Shown: positions 1-6,958, counted from the first letter of the stretch. The stretch: DNA of 41,503 nucleotides from an uncultured Verrucomicrobiota bacterium (GCA_938003985.1 CALKWZ010000077.1:1-41503), one strand, 5' to 3'. Notes: generated from the sequence alone by a model not told the origin. Program-made: numbers and translations.

Positions 1-2
1 TC

Positions 3-308
3 GCCGGCAGCATCTTCGGCAAGGCCACCGTCTCCCCCGTCGCCACCAACAGCCCCATCGTCACCAACTCGACTCAAGTCACCATAGATCCTGACAGTTG
101 GAATTTTTCAGCAAATGGCCAAACCAAGGGCTTCACTGCCGACGGCGGCAATGGCACCTATACTTGGAGCTGTACTGCTACAAATGTTAGCCTGTCCGCC
201 ACAAGCGGAAAATCCATCACAGTCACCCGCACTTCCGCCGGCAACGGTGTGCTTTCAGCCTCGTCCTCCTCAAGCACACCCGGTACAGCTCAAATCACCT
301 GCCCATGA
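3..308 (+). CDS. C-terminal end of a surface or secreted protein with an Ig-like tail (partial)
   Basis: An open frame enters from the left edge and ends at TGA 306-308; the start lies outside the window. About 100 residues are visible. They are rich in Ser, Thr, Gly and Asn, with alternating beta-strand-like text (for example TYTWSCTATNVSLSATSGKS), as in bacterial Ig-like or cadherin-like repeats of large exported proteins. No sorting signal is seen at the end. Its stop overlaps the ATG of the next gene (ATGA at 305-308). Codon use here is less GC-biased than in the next gene. Function is unknown; a surface adhesin or cell-wall protein is the best guess. Confidence 0.6.
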   Translation, partial: AGSIFGKATVSPVATNSPIVTNSTQVTIDPDSWNFSANGQTKGFTADGGNGTYTWSCTATNVSLSATSGKSITVTRTSAGNGVLSASSSSSTPGTAQITCP

Positions 309-1294
309 AGAAACCCCCTGCGAAATCGGCCTCCCGCTGCACGGCGGGGGCGCCGGAAGCCGAAATCTGCAAGACCGCCAACGCGCTGGCCGGCCTGTTC
401 AACCTGAAGGACACGGACGCGCCGGACGGCCTGTTGACGCATAGTCCCGCGCCGAAGAACGTGGTGGACGCGCTGCGCGTGCTGCTGGACGCGATGTTTC
501 CCGGCAAGATCAGCGCCACGCCCGTGGACGGCTCGGATCTGGGCGTGTTCCTGGTCCGCCGCCTGAGCGAGGCCTGGCGCCTGCTGCGCCGGGAAATCCG
601 CCGCGCCCTGCCCTACCGCTGGATCGGCGAGGCCGCGCGCGTCGAAGGCGCCCGCCCGCCCAAGATCGACAACCTCGACCGCGAAACCGACCGCATCCTG
701 AAGGCGTTCCTCGACACGCTGCCCGGCGTGCGCCAATTGCTCATCGCCGACGTGCAGGCGGCCTACGACGGCGATCCGGCCGCGCTGACCTTCGCGGAAG
801 TGCTCCTGTCCTATCCCGGACTGCTGGCCATCGCCGCGCACCGCCTCGCCCACGAGCTCTACAAGCTCAACGTTCCCATCATCCCCCGCATCATGAGCGA
901 GTGGATCCACACCAAGACCGGCACGGACATCCATCCCGGCGCCCGCATCGGCCGCGCGTTCTTCATCGACCACGCCACCGGCGTCGTCATCGGCGAGACC
1001 ACCGAGATCGGCGACCACGTCAAGCTGTACCAGGGCGTCACGCTCGGCGCGCGGTCGTTCGCGCTGGGCGCCGACGGCATGCCCGTCAAGCACATCAAGC
1101 GCCACCCCACCGTGCGCGACGGCGTCATCGTCTACGCCCACGCCACGATCCTCGGCGGCGAGACGGTGATCGGCGCGCGCTCCATCGTCGGCTCCAACGT
1201 GTTCCTCATGGAAAGCGTGCCGGCGGACAGCATCGTGTCGTCCACCCATCCCGACCTGCAGATCCGCGAAAAAAAGCGCTCAAAAAAGACTTGA
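305..1294 (+). CDS. cysE: Serine O-acetyltransferase (EpsC/CysE type)
   Basis: This enzyme transfers acetyl from acetyl-CoA to L-serine, giving O-acetylserine for cysteine synthesis in the cytoplasm. The 329-aa protein has a long helical N-terminal part (about 1-185) and a C-terminal left-handed beta-helix of hexapeptide repeats. The family signature is clear: DIHPGARIG near 208-216, IDHATGVVIGET near 221-232 with the catalytic-type His223, then YQGVTLGA and a second HATILGGETVIG coil. The long N-terminus fits the EpsC branch rather than the shorter enteric CysE. The ATG at 305 overlaps the previous stop and has no clear Shine-Dalgarno site, so the exact start is uncertain. The Lys- and Arg-rich C-terminus (KKRSKKT) ends just before the tRNA-Lys promoter. 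Confidence 0.93.
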   Translation: MKKPPAKSASRCTAGAPEAEICKTANALAGLFNLKDTDAPDGLLTHSPAPKNVVDALRVLLDAMFPGKISATPVDGSDLGVFLVRRLSEAWRLLRREIRRALPYRWIGEAARVEGARPPKIDNLDRETDRILKAFLDTLPGVRQLLIADVQAAYDGDPAALTFAEVLLSYPGLLAIAAHRLAHELYKLNVPIIPRIMSEWIHTKTGTDIHPGARIGRAFFIDHATGVVIGETTEIGDHVKLYQGVTLGARSFALGADGMPVKHIKRHPTVRDGVIVYAHATILGGETVIGARSIVGSNVFLMESVPADSIVSSTHPDLQIREKKRSKKT

Positions 1295-1318
1295 ATCCGC
1301 GGCGGCCTGGAGTAGGAT
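1291..1318 (+). promoter_or_regulatory. Predicted promoter of tRNA-Lys
   Basis: TTGAAT (1291-1296), a 16-bp spacer and TAGGAT (1313-1318) lie 17 bp upstream of the tRNA 5' end. The -35 overlaps the cysE stop codon. Confidence 0.6.
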
Positions 1319-1335
1319 GCCGACGCTTTTCAGAT

Positions 1336-1411
1336 GGAGGCGTAGCTCAGTTGGAAGAGCAACTGACTCTTAATCAGTGGGTCGTGGGTTCGAGCCCCTC
1401 CGCCTCTACCA
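1336..1411 (+). tRNA. tRNA-Lys (CTT), CCA encoded
   Basis: Cloverleaf: acceptor GGAGGCG/CGCCTCT (first pair G-U), D stem GCTC/GAGC, anticodon stem ACTGA/TCAGT with loop CTCTTAA giving anticodon CTT, T loop TTCGAGC, discriminator A and encoded CCA. The T stem GTGGG/CCCTC has a T-T mismatch. The 3' part (1384-1411) is the attachment core of the integrated element that follows, so the tRNA is kept whole after integration. The hairpin terminator that probably once followed it now lies 3.2 kb away at 4654-4680. Confidence 0.95.
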
Positions 1412-2687
1412 TCTTCGGAAGCGCGTCAGACTCTGACACGCGGCGACAATCCGCGAAATTCCCAATGTTTTTTGGGTGTTTCGCGGATTTTCCATTTTCA
1501 GTCGGCAAGACAGCTTCGGACGCCAAATGACACGAATTGCCTTCGGTTAGTGTCCATTCTGGTGTCCACCCCCCACCCTCAGCCCCCGACAACAGACGCC
1601 CAAGCGGCTGCATGGCCTCGCGCAAAGGCGCGCGCGACATGTCCGCATAATTTTTTGTCGTCAGCCGAATGTCCGAATGCCGCATGATTTCCTGCACGAT
1701 GCGCGGCGGCTCTCCGGACTGCAACAGGAAAGTGCATGCCGTCGTGCGCAGGGCGTGGAAGTCGAATTTCCGCCCGTTGGCGTCCATGACCGCGATCCCC
1801 GCCGCTTCCATATCCCGGCGCAAGGCCCGGCGATTGCGCGGCACCCCTCCCGGCAACACCGGCCGATCGATAGCCGCATGCTGCGGACGGGCAGCCCGCA
1901 GGATCTGCGCGGCTTGAGGTATCAGCGGGAGAAAGGCGTCTTTCCGGTTTTTGGTGTATGTCGCCCGCACCCGCAAATACGGCGTTTCCGTATCCAGATG
2001 GACGTCGCCCCACACCAGCGAATCCAATTCGGCCCGCCTCAGCCCCGTGGACAGCGCCAAGACGTAGATCAGCCGGCGACCAGGCGGAGCCACCTCCAGC
2101 AGCTTCCGCGCCTCCTGGGGCGTCAGAGCGCGGCGCTCGAAGGTTTCCCGGCCTCGCTCGTCGATCATTTCCACGCCGTCCAGATTCGGCAACCGCGGCA
2201 GCCGGTGGCGCTTGCTCGCCCATTCCAGCAACCCGCGCACCCCGAGCAGATATTCGTTGAGGGTTTTGGGCGAATCGCCCCGGCACGCGCGCCAGTCCAT
2301 AAACCCCTGTGCGGAAACATCCCGCAAGGTACGCCAAGCGCATTCCTCCGCGAGTTTGCCCAAACGCCCGGCCAAAATGCGGGTATAACTTTCCGCGCGC
2401 CCGAGCTGCGCCTTTTCCGCGATGAACTCATCGACCAATTCCGCCAGCGGACGCGCAAGGCATTCCTTTTGCGCCATCGGAACGGCCAGTCCTGCGCGTT
2501 CCCGTTCGGCCCGCAAGACGATTTCCCGCAGGCGTTGCCGCGCGACTTGTTCATCCCGGCAATTGAGCGGCACCACACGCGGTTTAGAATCCCCTTCCAG
2601 CGTGAAGCGCCCCGTGTAGGTTTGCGCTTTGACGATCTTCCCGCTTGGAACCCGGCGCTTGCGGCGATACACGCTGAACATGGGCAT
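1374..2687 (-). CDS. Tyrosine recombinase (site-specific integrase)
   Basis: The 437-aa integrase has a SAM-like DNA-binding part at about 80-160 and a catalytic domain at about 185-360. Catalytic residues can be read: R217 in STGLRRAEL, a Lys at about 246-249, H311 and R314 in FDFHALRTT, H337 in IMRHSD and the nucleophile Y347 in KNYADMS. It presumably integrates the element into the tRNA-Lys 3' end. The last ten residues (VEAEGLEPTT-) are encoded by the antisense of the tRNA T arm, so the present C-terminus exists only in the integrated state. In a circular form the frame would continue across the attachment core into 4616-4388, giving about 510 aa. It lies just downstream of the excisionase-like gene (2697-2888). 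Confidence 0.93.
   Translation of the reverse strand: MPMFSVYRRKRRVPSGKIVKAQTYTGRFTLEGDSKPRVVPLNCRDEQVARQRLREIVLRAERERAGLAVPMAQKECLARPLAELVDEFIAEKAQLGRAESYTRILAGRLGKLAEECAWRTLRDVSAQGFMDWRACRGDSPKTLNEYLLGVRGLLEWASKRHRLPRLPNLDGVEMIDERGRETFERRALTPQEARKLLEVAPPGRRLIYVLALSTGLRRAELDSLVWGDVHLDTETPYLRVRATYTKNRKDAFLPLIPQAAQILRAARPQHAAIDRPVLPGGVPRNRRALRRDMEAAGIAVMDANGRKFDFHALRTTACTFLLQSGEPPRIVQEIMRHSDIRLTTKNYADMSRAPLREAMQPLGRLLSGAEGGGWTPEWTLTEGNSCHLASEAVLPTENGKSAKHPKNIGNFADCRRVSESDALPKMVEAEGLEPTTH
1384..1414. repeat. attL: 31-bp attachment core within tRNA-Lys
   Basis: This stretch is identical to 4617-4647. It starts in the T stem of tRNA-Lys and runs through the encoded CCA. The two copies diverge immediately on both sides (c1383 against a4616; t1415 against c4648). 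Confidence 0.92.
1549..1574. repeat. 26-bp direct repeat inside the integrase C-terminus (copy 1)
   Basis: This stretch is identical to 4560-4585. On the minus strand both copies encode GGWTPEWTL. Copy 1 lies 134 bp inside attL and copy 2 lies 31 bp inside attR, so the two would flank the core in an excised circle. Confidence 0.8.
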
Positions 2688-2696
2688 GGGCTGGCC

Positions 2697-2888
2697 TCAG
2701 GCGATTTTCGCTTCCATGAATTGCACGATGTCGGCGCGCTTGACCAAACGCCGCCCCGGCAGTTTGCAGGACGGAATCAGCTTTGCGTCGATGTAGCGGC
2801 ATAGCGTGCGAACGCTGACTCGCATCAGGTCGGCGGCTTCCCGCATGGTCATGAACTCAATGCTTTTTCCCTGTTCGTTTTCTTTCAT
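2697..2888 (-). CDS. Excisionase-like MerR/HTH_17 DNA-binding protein
   Basis: A 63-aa protein, MKENEQGK..., with the compact winged-helix pattern of excisionase-family proteins: MTMREAADLMRVSVRTLCRYIDAKLIPSCKLPGRRLVKRADIV. The 'REAADLMRVSVRTLCRYI' helix-turn-helix and the 'GRRLVKRADI' wing are diagnostic. The start at 2888 is set by a strong ribosome site on the minus strand (AGGGGG, 5 bp before ATG). It overlaps the end of the upstream gene by 32 bp and precedes the integrase by 9 bp. The likely role is directing the integrase toward excision or regulating the element's promoters. Confidence 0.8.
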   Translation of the reverse strand: MKENEQGKSIEFMTMREAADLMRVSVRTLCRYIDAKLIPSCKLPGRRLVKRADIVQFMEAKIA

Positions 2889-3393
2889 GGGTTCCCCCTT
2901 TCTTCTGTCTTTCCTCACCGAAAACAACACCGACAAAGCCGAGACATTCCCGCAAGGCGTCTTTCGGCATTCCGTTTTTGAACTCCACGATTTCCCGCAG
3001 GGCCTCGTCATAGCGACGGAAGGTTTCCCCGTCGGGATTGGACAATGTCGGCGGCCCTGCCTGCACGTATTCCAAGGCGTTCGGTTCGGCCAGAAGCTGC
3101 GCCGGATCGACGTCATGCGCCAGAGCAACGATCCGAACCGCAGGCTCGACACCTTCCAATGCCCGCACCCAGTATTTCCCGGGATCGCGCATGGCTTTCG
3201 CGATGGCTTGCGGGCTCAAGCGGATTTGCTGTTCCGCCGCCAACCAGCGACTGATGGCCCGCAGGCTCATGCGCTTTGAAGCCTCGAAGATGAACGGGAA
3301 CAATTCTTCCACGATTCCGCGCCGGACGCTGAATGTTTCCGCGTTTTCCGCGTGCTCCACCAACTGTCTGCCGATGTCTTGAATTGCTTTCAT
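2857..3393 (-). CDS. Unknown 178-aa protein of the integrated element
   Basis: The frame on the minus strand is open from an upstream Met at 3459, but the ATG at 3393 (MKAIQDIGRQLVEHAENAET...) is more likely, because the upstream part overlaps the repeats in front of the gene. The product is soluble, mixed alpha-helical, and has charged C-terminal residues (ERQKKGGTHERKRTGKKH). A central stretch, 'SLRAISRWLAAEQQIRLSPQAIAKAMRDPGKYW', resembles a helix-turn-helix, so a DNA-binding or regulatory role is possible. I do not recognise the family. It is translationally coupled to the excisionase-like gene by overlap and follows the Rep gene on the same strand. Confidence 0.6.
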   Translation of the reverse strand: MKAIQDIGRQLVEHAENAETFSVRRGIVEELFPFIFEASKRMSLRAISRWLAAEQQIRLSPQAIAKAMRDPGKYWVRALEGVEPAVRIVALAHDVDPAQLLAEPNALEYVQAGPPTLSNPDGETFRRYDEALREIVEFKNGMPKDALRECLGFVGVVFGEERQKKGGTHERKRTGKKH

Positions 3394-3400
3394 GGTCGTA

Positions 3401-3430
3401 TGGTTTACATAGTTGTCATTGGTTGTCAAC
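3401..3430 (-). promoter_or_regulatory. Candidate control region with two TGACAAC direct repeats
   Basis: On the minus strand two TGACAAC copies lie 11 bp apart just upstream of the ATG at 3393. TTGACA and TATGTA also occur here but only 12 bp apart, too close for a standard promoter. An operator for an element regulator is possible; this is weak. Confidence 0.25.
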
Positions 3431-3434
3431 TGAA

Positions 3435-4160
3435 TTACGGCACATTTTCCCCGCCGCATCCCGCGATGCGGGCGAACGGCTCTGCAGGTTCAAACCTGAT
3501 CATCGGCATACCGGCAGAAATTTCTATGGTGTCAGAGCACGACCAAAGATCGTTGCCCCCCATGTTCAACCGACGCGCGGGCGATGCCGGCACCAGCTCA
3601 TACTTCAGCACGGCCAGGTGAACCAATTGCGATCTTTTCCAAAGCTTATGGCGGGCTGCCCGGCTTGACGGCTTCACATGCGCGGCAAACTTGCGGTAAA
3701 GATCAATCGTAGGACTTTCACACTCGATGTCTTTTACCTTTGAGGGCTTCCAATCCCTCGCATTCTTCTGCCCAAAGGCGCCCCAAAGGCGAATTCCCTT
3801 CCAACCCTCATACCGTTTCGATTTGTTGAGATACTTGGCGATGTACACCCCGGCGCCCTTTTTGATTTTGCAGACATGAATCCGCCCCCACCCGTGGCGC
3901 GCTGCGTAGTATCGTACAGAGTCAACCGGAAACCATCCCGACACCACGGCATGAACATGCAAACCATGCCCTTTAGGGTGCGGCTCAAACGCCCGAATCC
4001 CGTACATTCCGACCTTTCTCGCAAGATCCCGTGCCAATCCCGCCCATAAGGCCGCTGCCGTTTTCGGTTCGAGCCAGACCGGCATAGTGAAAGTCCACAG
4101 GCAGGGATTCTCGATACGCGCGATGGAAAATTCACACGCGATTTTTGACTTCATGCCCAT
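3435..4160 (-). CDS. HUH-type replication initiator (Rep-like)
   Basis: A 241-aa protein with the three motifs of rolling-circle initiators in the right order: motif 1 LWTFTMP (21-27), motif 2 HVHAVV with the metal-binding His-hydrophobic-His (68-70), and motif 3 YIAKYLNK (106-113) with nucleophile-candidate Tyr106/Tyr110 and Lys109. Such enzymes nick one strand at an origin and stay covalently attached through tyrosine. The arrangement fits the group shared by small single-stranded DNA phages and small plasmids. The start at 4160 has GGAG 9 bp upstream; an in-frame ATG two codons later is an alternative. It reads away from the hairpin-rich region 4161-4500, a usual place for its origin. Confidence 0.8.
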   Translation of the reverse strand: MGMKSKIACEFSIARIENPCLWTFTMPVWLEPKTAAALWAGLARDLARKVGMYGIRAFEPHPKGHGLHVHAVVSGWFPVDSVRYYAARHGWGRIHVCKIKKGAGVYIAKYLNKSKRYEGWKGIRLWGAFGQKNARDWKPSKVKDIECESPTIDLYRKFAAHVKPSSRAARHKLWKRSQLVHLAVLKYELVPASPARRLNMGGNDLWSCSDTIEISAGMPMIRFEPAEPFARIAGCGGENVP

Positions 4161-4616
4161 ACCGGATCACTCCACCGTGTAAAATTGTTTAGGTATGAAC
4201 AAGGTTATGGCCGAGCCACCCCCGCCCCGCGCTTCCGCGCGGGACGGTGGCAGCTTCGGCTCTTGCATGGCATTGCCCGCGCTCTCGCCCATGCGTAGCG
4301 ACACGGTTATGCACCATCGATCCGCTTTGAATGCGAGCGAGCGTGGGCGGCTCTTGCAACCCGGCGTTGCATATTTCCGGGGCGCTTTCATGCCTGCCCG
4401 CCTTCCAGCCGATCCGCACGGGCTCGGGGGCGCTTGCGCCCCCTGCCCCCCTCTTGCGTGGCGCAACCGTCATCCGCGCGGGCAATCGCCAACATCGCTA
4501 CTTGCAGGGATTCCGGCAGCCGATCCCACTTGGCGACGATTTCCCGAAGCTCCGGCGTGAGTGTCCATTCTGGTGTCCACCCCCCTGCGAAACCATTGAT
4601 TTTATTGGGTTGTGCA
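4161..4616. other. Hairpin-rich non-coding end of the element; candidate replication origin
   Basis: No supported gene except the integrase-like tail at 4388-4645. Several inverted repeats cluster here. A compound structure at 4210-4260 has GCCACC/GGTGGC outside and CCCGCGC-TTCC-GCGCGGG (4226-4243) inside. TGCAAC/GTTGCA occurs near 4352-4371, and GGGGGCGC-TT-GCGCCCCC (4426-4443) is perfect. The region lies upstream of the Rep gene, as double-strand origins often do. Origin function is an inference. Confidence 0.4.
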
Positions 4617-4645
4617 GTGGGTTCGAGCCCCTCCGCCTCTACCAT
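4388..4645 (-). pseudogene. Detached integrase C-terminal segment adjoining attR
   Basis: Read on the minus strand, the attachment core encodes MVEAEGLEPT in the same frame as in the integrase. It is followed by a GGWTPEWTL segment and by about 55 residues, including PELREIVAKWDRLPESLQVAMLAIARAD, that look like the usual C-terminal tail of element integrases. In the integrated state it has no promoter or start of its own and is not expected to be a separate gene. In a circular state it would be continuous with the integrase frame. It may instead be the scar of an earlier related insertion at the same tRNA. Confidence 0.6.
4560..4585. repeat. 26-bp direct repeat near attR (copy 2)
   Basis: This stretch is identical to 1549-1574; both encode GGWTPEWTL on the minus strand. 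Confidence 0.8.
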
Positions 4646-4647
4646 CT
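4617..4647. repeat. attR: 31-bp attachment core
   Basis: This is a perfect copy of the tRNA-Lys 3' end at 1384-1414. The bases upstream do not form a tRNA, so only the 1336 copy is a complete gene. Confidence 0.92.
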
Positions 4648-4653
4648 CGCAAG

Positions 4654-4680
4654 CCCCGGAACGAACCGTTCCGGGGTTTT
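4654..4680 (+). terminator. Rho-independent terminator, originally of tRNA-Lys
   Basis: CCCCGGAACG, a 3-nt loop and CGTTCCGGGG are followed by TTTT. It lies 7 bp past attR, where the tRNA-Lys terminator would sit without the element. Confidence 0.85.
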
Positions 4681-4778
4681 GCTTTTCGGCGGACGGCCAC
4701 CCAGGTTAACGGCATCCCCGGGGAGACCGGTGGACCGCCCGGAGGTTGCGCCAACGGGCCCAGGCCGCAACCCGCCAT

Positions 4779-4814
4779 GAAATAACCGCCGGGATCCTTG
4801 GCGGAGCCCGGCGG
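4779..4814 (-). terminator. Candidate terminator of the membrane-protein gene
   Basis: On the minus strand CCGCCGGG and CCCGGCGG pair and are followed by TTATTTC. It lies 22 bp downstream of the gene ending at 4836. Confidence 0.5.
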
Positions 4815-4835
4815 CGGGAACGAGCGGGGACGGCA

Positions 4836-5879
4836 TCAGGCGGCGGAGGGCGCGGGCTTGCCGGAGACCCATGCGGCGGCCTTGTCCTTGAGTTCCTTGA
4901 ACTTGCCGCTGAGGGAGGTCAGGCGGGCGTCCCATTCGAGGTTGATGGGCTGGTTCTCGACGCTGACGTGGAAGGTGGTCATGACCATGATCAGGAACAG
5001 CGGCTCGAGGAACGCGCTGCGGGCGTTGGCCGCGAACAGCACGGCGATACCGAACGCCCAGATCGCGGCGGAGCCTTCCGGGAACAGCTTCGCCACGAGC
5101 AGCGCGGGCAGCAGCATGATCGCCCACAGCACGACGGTGAGCACCTTGTCGAGCACCACCACCCAGATGGCGGTCTTGAGGATGGGCTTGGCGTTCTGGC
5201 AGTAGTAGATCAACCCTTCCTGCCCGCCGCGCCACGGATTGGTCTCGTTGCGGGCCAGCAGATACGAAAAGATCGTTTCGTCGACGTAGGTCGAGGCGCC
5301 GTGCAGCAGGGCCTTGACGATGTTCATCAGCCCCTGCATGCCGGGCACGGGCAGCAGGTTGGCCACCCAGTCGAGGGTGCGGTTGAAGGCGCGCACGACG
5401 CCTTCGACCAGCAGATCCATCGCGAAGAGCACGTTGGTCTGCGCGAAGCGCTCGGTCACGATGCGTTTGCCGTAGGCGAACATCCCCTCGCCCCCGTTGC
5501 CGATTTCGCCGCGCGTGACCAGTTCCGTCAGCACCGCGACGTGCCCGCACTTGATCAGGTAGAGGGCGTAGCGGACGACGAAATGCCAGGCCCAGCCGTA
5601 GACGCCGGCGCCGACCGCGAACCAGCCCCAACCGACGATCGGGTGGATCTTCTCGCCGGCGAAGGCCGCGCCGCCGAACGTGATCAGCGCCCAGACGATG
5701 GTGACCAGCGACACGACGACCAGGATGCCGAAGCGCGCCAGCGCGTACGGCATGGTTTTCATGAACAGCCCGAAGGCGGCGCCGAGCGACGCCTTGCGGA
5801 CGGCCAAAGGATAGTGGTGGCGCACGGCCGCGTCGGCGGCGGGCGCGGGCGGAACGGCGGGAACGATTTCGTTTTCCAT
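4836..5879 (-). CDS. Polytopic membrane protein of unknown function
   Basis: The 347-aa product starts MENEIVPAVPPAPAADAAV. The ATG at 5879 is chosen because AGGAG lies 8 bp upstream, although the frame is open further. It has a Pro/Ala-rich cytoplasmic N-terminus and about five to six hydrophobic segments (around 45-70, 80-105, 150-175, 230-260, 265-300), then a soluble, Lys-rich C-terminal tail. The text 'VDETIFSYLLARNETNPWRGGQEGLIYYCQN' between segments is distinctive. I recall no enzyme motif, and similar proteins are usually annotated only as hypothetical membrane proteins. It lies 83 bp downstream of a CsgG-like gene on the same strand, so the two are likely co-transcribed and may act together at the envelope. 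Confidence 0.75.
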   Translation of the reverse strand: MENEIVPAVPPAPAADAAVRHHYPLAVRKASLGAAFGLFMKTMPYALARFGILVVVSLVTIVWALITFGGAAFAGEKIHPIVGWGWFAVGAGVYGWAWHFVVRYALYLIKCGHVAVLTELVTRGEIGNGGEGMFAYGKRIVTERFAQTNVLFAMDLLVEGVVRAFNRTLDWVANLLPVPGMQGLMNIVKALLHGASTYVDETIFSYLLARNETNPWRGGQEGLIYYCQNAKPILKTAIWVVVLDKVLTVVLWAIMLLPALLVAKLFPEGSAAIWAFGIAVLFAANARSAFLEPLFLIMVMTTFHVSVENQPINLEWDARLTSLSGKFKELKDKAAAWVSGKPAPSAA

Positions 5880-5962
5880 GGTGGGATCTCCTGCGCGAGG
5901 CGAAGAACGGAACCGCCGGGTCCCTCGCGAAACCCGGCGGCCTGGATCGGATCGGGACCGGC

Positions 5963-6877
5963 TCAGTTCGCGGGCAGGACGCTCATGCCTTTTTCCGCGC
6001 CCTCGACGGGCGTGCAATAGGCGATCTTTTCCTTGGCTTCGGTCACTTCCGTGGTGCCGAGGGTCTTGATTTCGACGTCGAGCACTTCGCCGGTGTCGGG
6101 ATCGACCAGCTCTTCGGTGGAACCGACCTTGAATTTCTGGCCGACGGCCACGCCTTCGCGGGTGCCGCGGTTGATGACCAGCTTGTCGGCGCCCGCCAGC
6201 ATGATGGACGCTTCCCACGGGATGCTTTCAAGCTGCTTCTCGAGGAATTCGACCGCCTGGACGACGGCGTCTTCGCAGGCCTTGCCGACGTTGTCGTTGC
6301 GGAAGCCGGCGAGATCGCCGCCGAGGCCGCCCAAGGCGCTGCCGCTGTAGCCCACGCTCAGCCCGCGCCGGCCGGCTTGGCCGACGACCTTCTGGGACGC
6401 CTTGACCTGGCCGGTCTCGCTATCCACCAGATAGATCGTGATGTTGACCTCGGCCTTGCCCTTCGAGCCGCCGACGGAAATGCCGCGGAAGCTGAGGCCG
6501 CCGCTGCCGCCGGTGGTTTCGTCCTGCACGTGGGTGATCGAGCCGCGCACCAGCAGCTGGGCGGGCGTCATCCGGCCGACCTGCGGCGCCTTGTTGCCGC
6601 CGGCCATGCGGCCGCTGGCCGCCAGATCCTGTTCCTTCATCGCTTCCTGGCGCATCTCGGAATCGCCCAGGACGATGAACTTGCCGTTCTGCTGGAGGGC
6701 GTCGGTCATGATGGTGGTGAAGCCGTCGCCGACGTCCCACCGGCCAGACCAGCCCGCTTCGTTCGCGAACTTGGTGACCGTGATCGAGTAACGCAGGTTG
6801 CCTTCCGCGTGCGCCGCCGCCAGGCCCAGCAGGCCCGCCGCGCAGAACGCCGCCGCGATTTTCGCCGTCTTCTTCAT
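5963..6877 (-). CDS. CsgG-like secreted or outer-membrane-associated protein
   Basis: A 304-aa exported protein with a signal peptide (MKKTAKIAAAFCAAGLLGLAAAHA, about 24 aa, no lipobox Cys). The mature part begins with the CsgG-domain pattern: SITVTKFANEAGW, then GDGFTTIMTDALQQNGKFIVL, QLLVRGSITHVQ, INITIYLVDSETGQVKAS, and a Gly-rich strand region. CsgG proteins form the curli secretion pore, but many single-domain relatives without curli genes have unknown roles. A C-terminal segment (GADKLVINRGTREGVAVGQKFKV) resembles the flagellar-assembly/FlgT-like beta fold often fused to CsgG domains. ATG at 6877 has AAGGAG 9 bp upstream. No curlin genes are nearby. Confidence 0.75.
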   Translation of the reverse strand: MKKTAKIAAAFCAAGLLGLAAAHAEGNLRYSITVTKFANEAGWSGRWDVGDGFTTIMTDALQQNGKFIVLGDSEMRQEAMKEQDLAASGRMAGGNKAPQVGRMTPAQLLVRGSITHVQDETTGGSGGLSFRGISVGGSKGKAEVNITIYLVDSETGQVKASQKVVGQAGRRGLSVGYSGSALGGLGGDLAGFRNDNVGKACEDAVVQAVEFLEKQLESIPWEASIMLAGADKLVINRGTREGVAVGQKFKVGSTEELVDPDTGEVLDVEIKTLGTTEVTEAKEKIAYCTPVEGAEKGMSVLPAN

Positions 6878-6929
6878 GCTTGTTTCTCCTTGGCCGGCAC
6901 GGGCCGGCGCTGTTTTCGATTGCCCGAAA

Positions 6930-6958
6930 AGGTAATGTCGGCTCCGCCATCTTGGCAA
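6930..6958 (-). promoter_or_regulatory. Predicted promoter of the CsgG-like gene
   Basis: On the minus strand TTGCCA (6958-6953), 17 bp and TTACCT (6935-6930). It fits the gene's position, but the -10 is weak. Confidence 0.35.

Larger units (their letters stand above)
1384..4647. mobile_element. Small integrated element at tRNA-Lys with integrase, excisionase-like protein and HUH Rep
   Basis: A 31-bp perfect direct repeat bounds the element: 1384-1414 (the T arm, acceptor 3' strand and CCA of tRNA-Lys plus three bases) and 4617-4647. Between the repeats every supported gene is on the minus strand: HUH replication initiator, unknown 178-aa protein, excisionase-like HTH protein and tyrosine integrase, with the integrase next to the tRNA. 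About 450 bp of hairpin-rich, gene-free DNA fills the far end. The size of about 3.2 kb is very small for an autonomous element. The gene set matches an integrative plasmid or satellite that excises, replicates as a circle by rolling-circle initiation, and reintegrates. No transfer, capsid or cargo gene is seen. Confidence 0.88.

Noticed and set aside
3406..3429. TTGACA/TATGTA promoter for the 178-aa element gene
   Set aside because: The spacing is only 12 bp, not the 16-18 bp expected.
4167..4485. Small frames in the non-coding end of the element
   Set aside because: They overlap each other, have no ribosome sites and cross the hairpins.
4617..4647. Second tRNA-Lys gene
   Set aside because: Only the T arm and acceptor 3' strand are present; it is the attR core.
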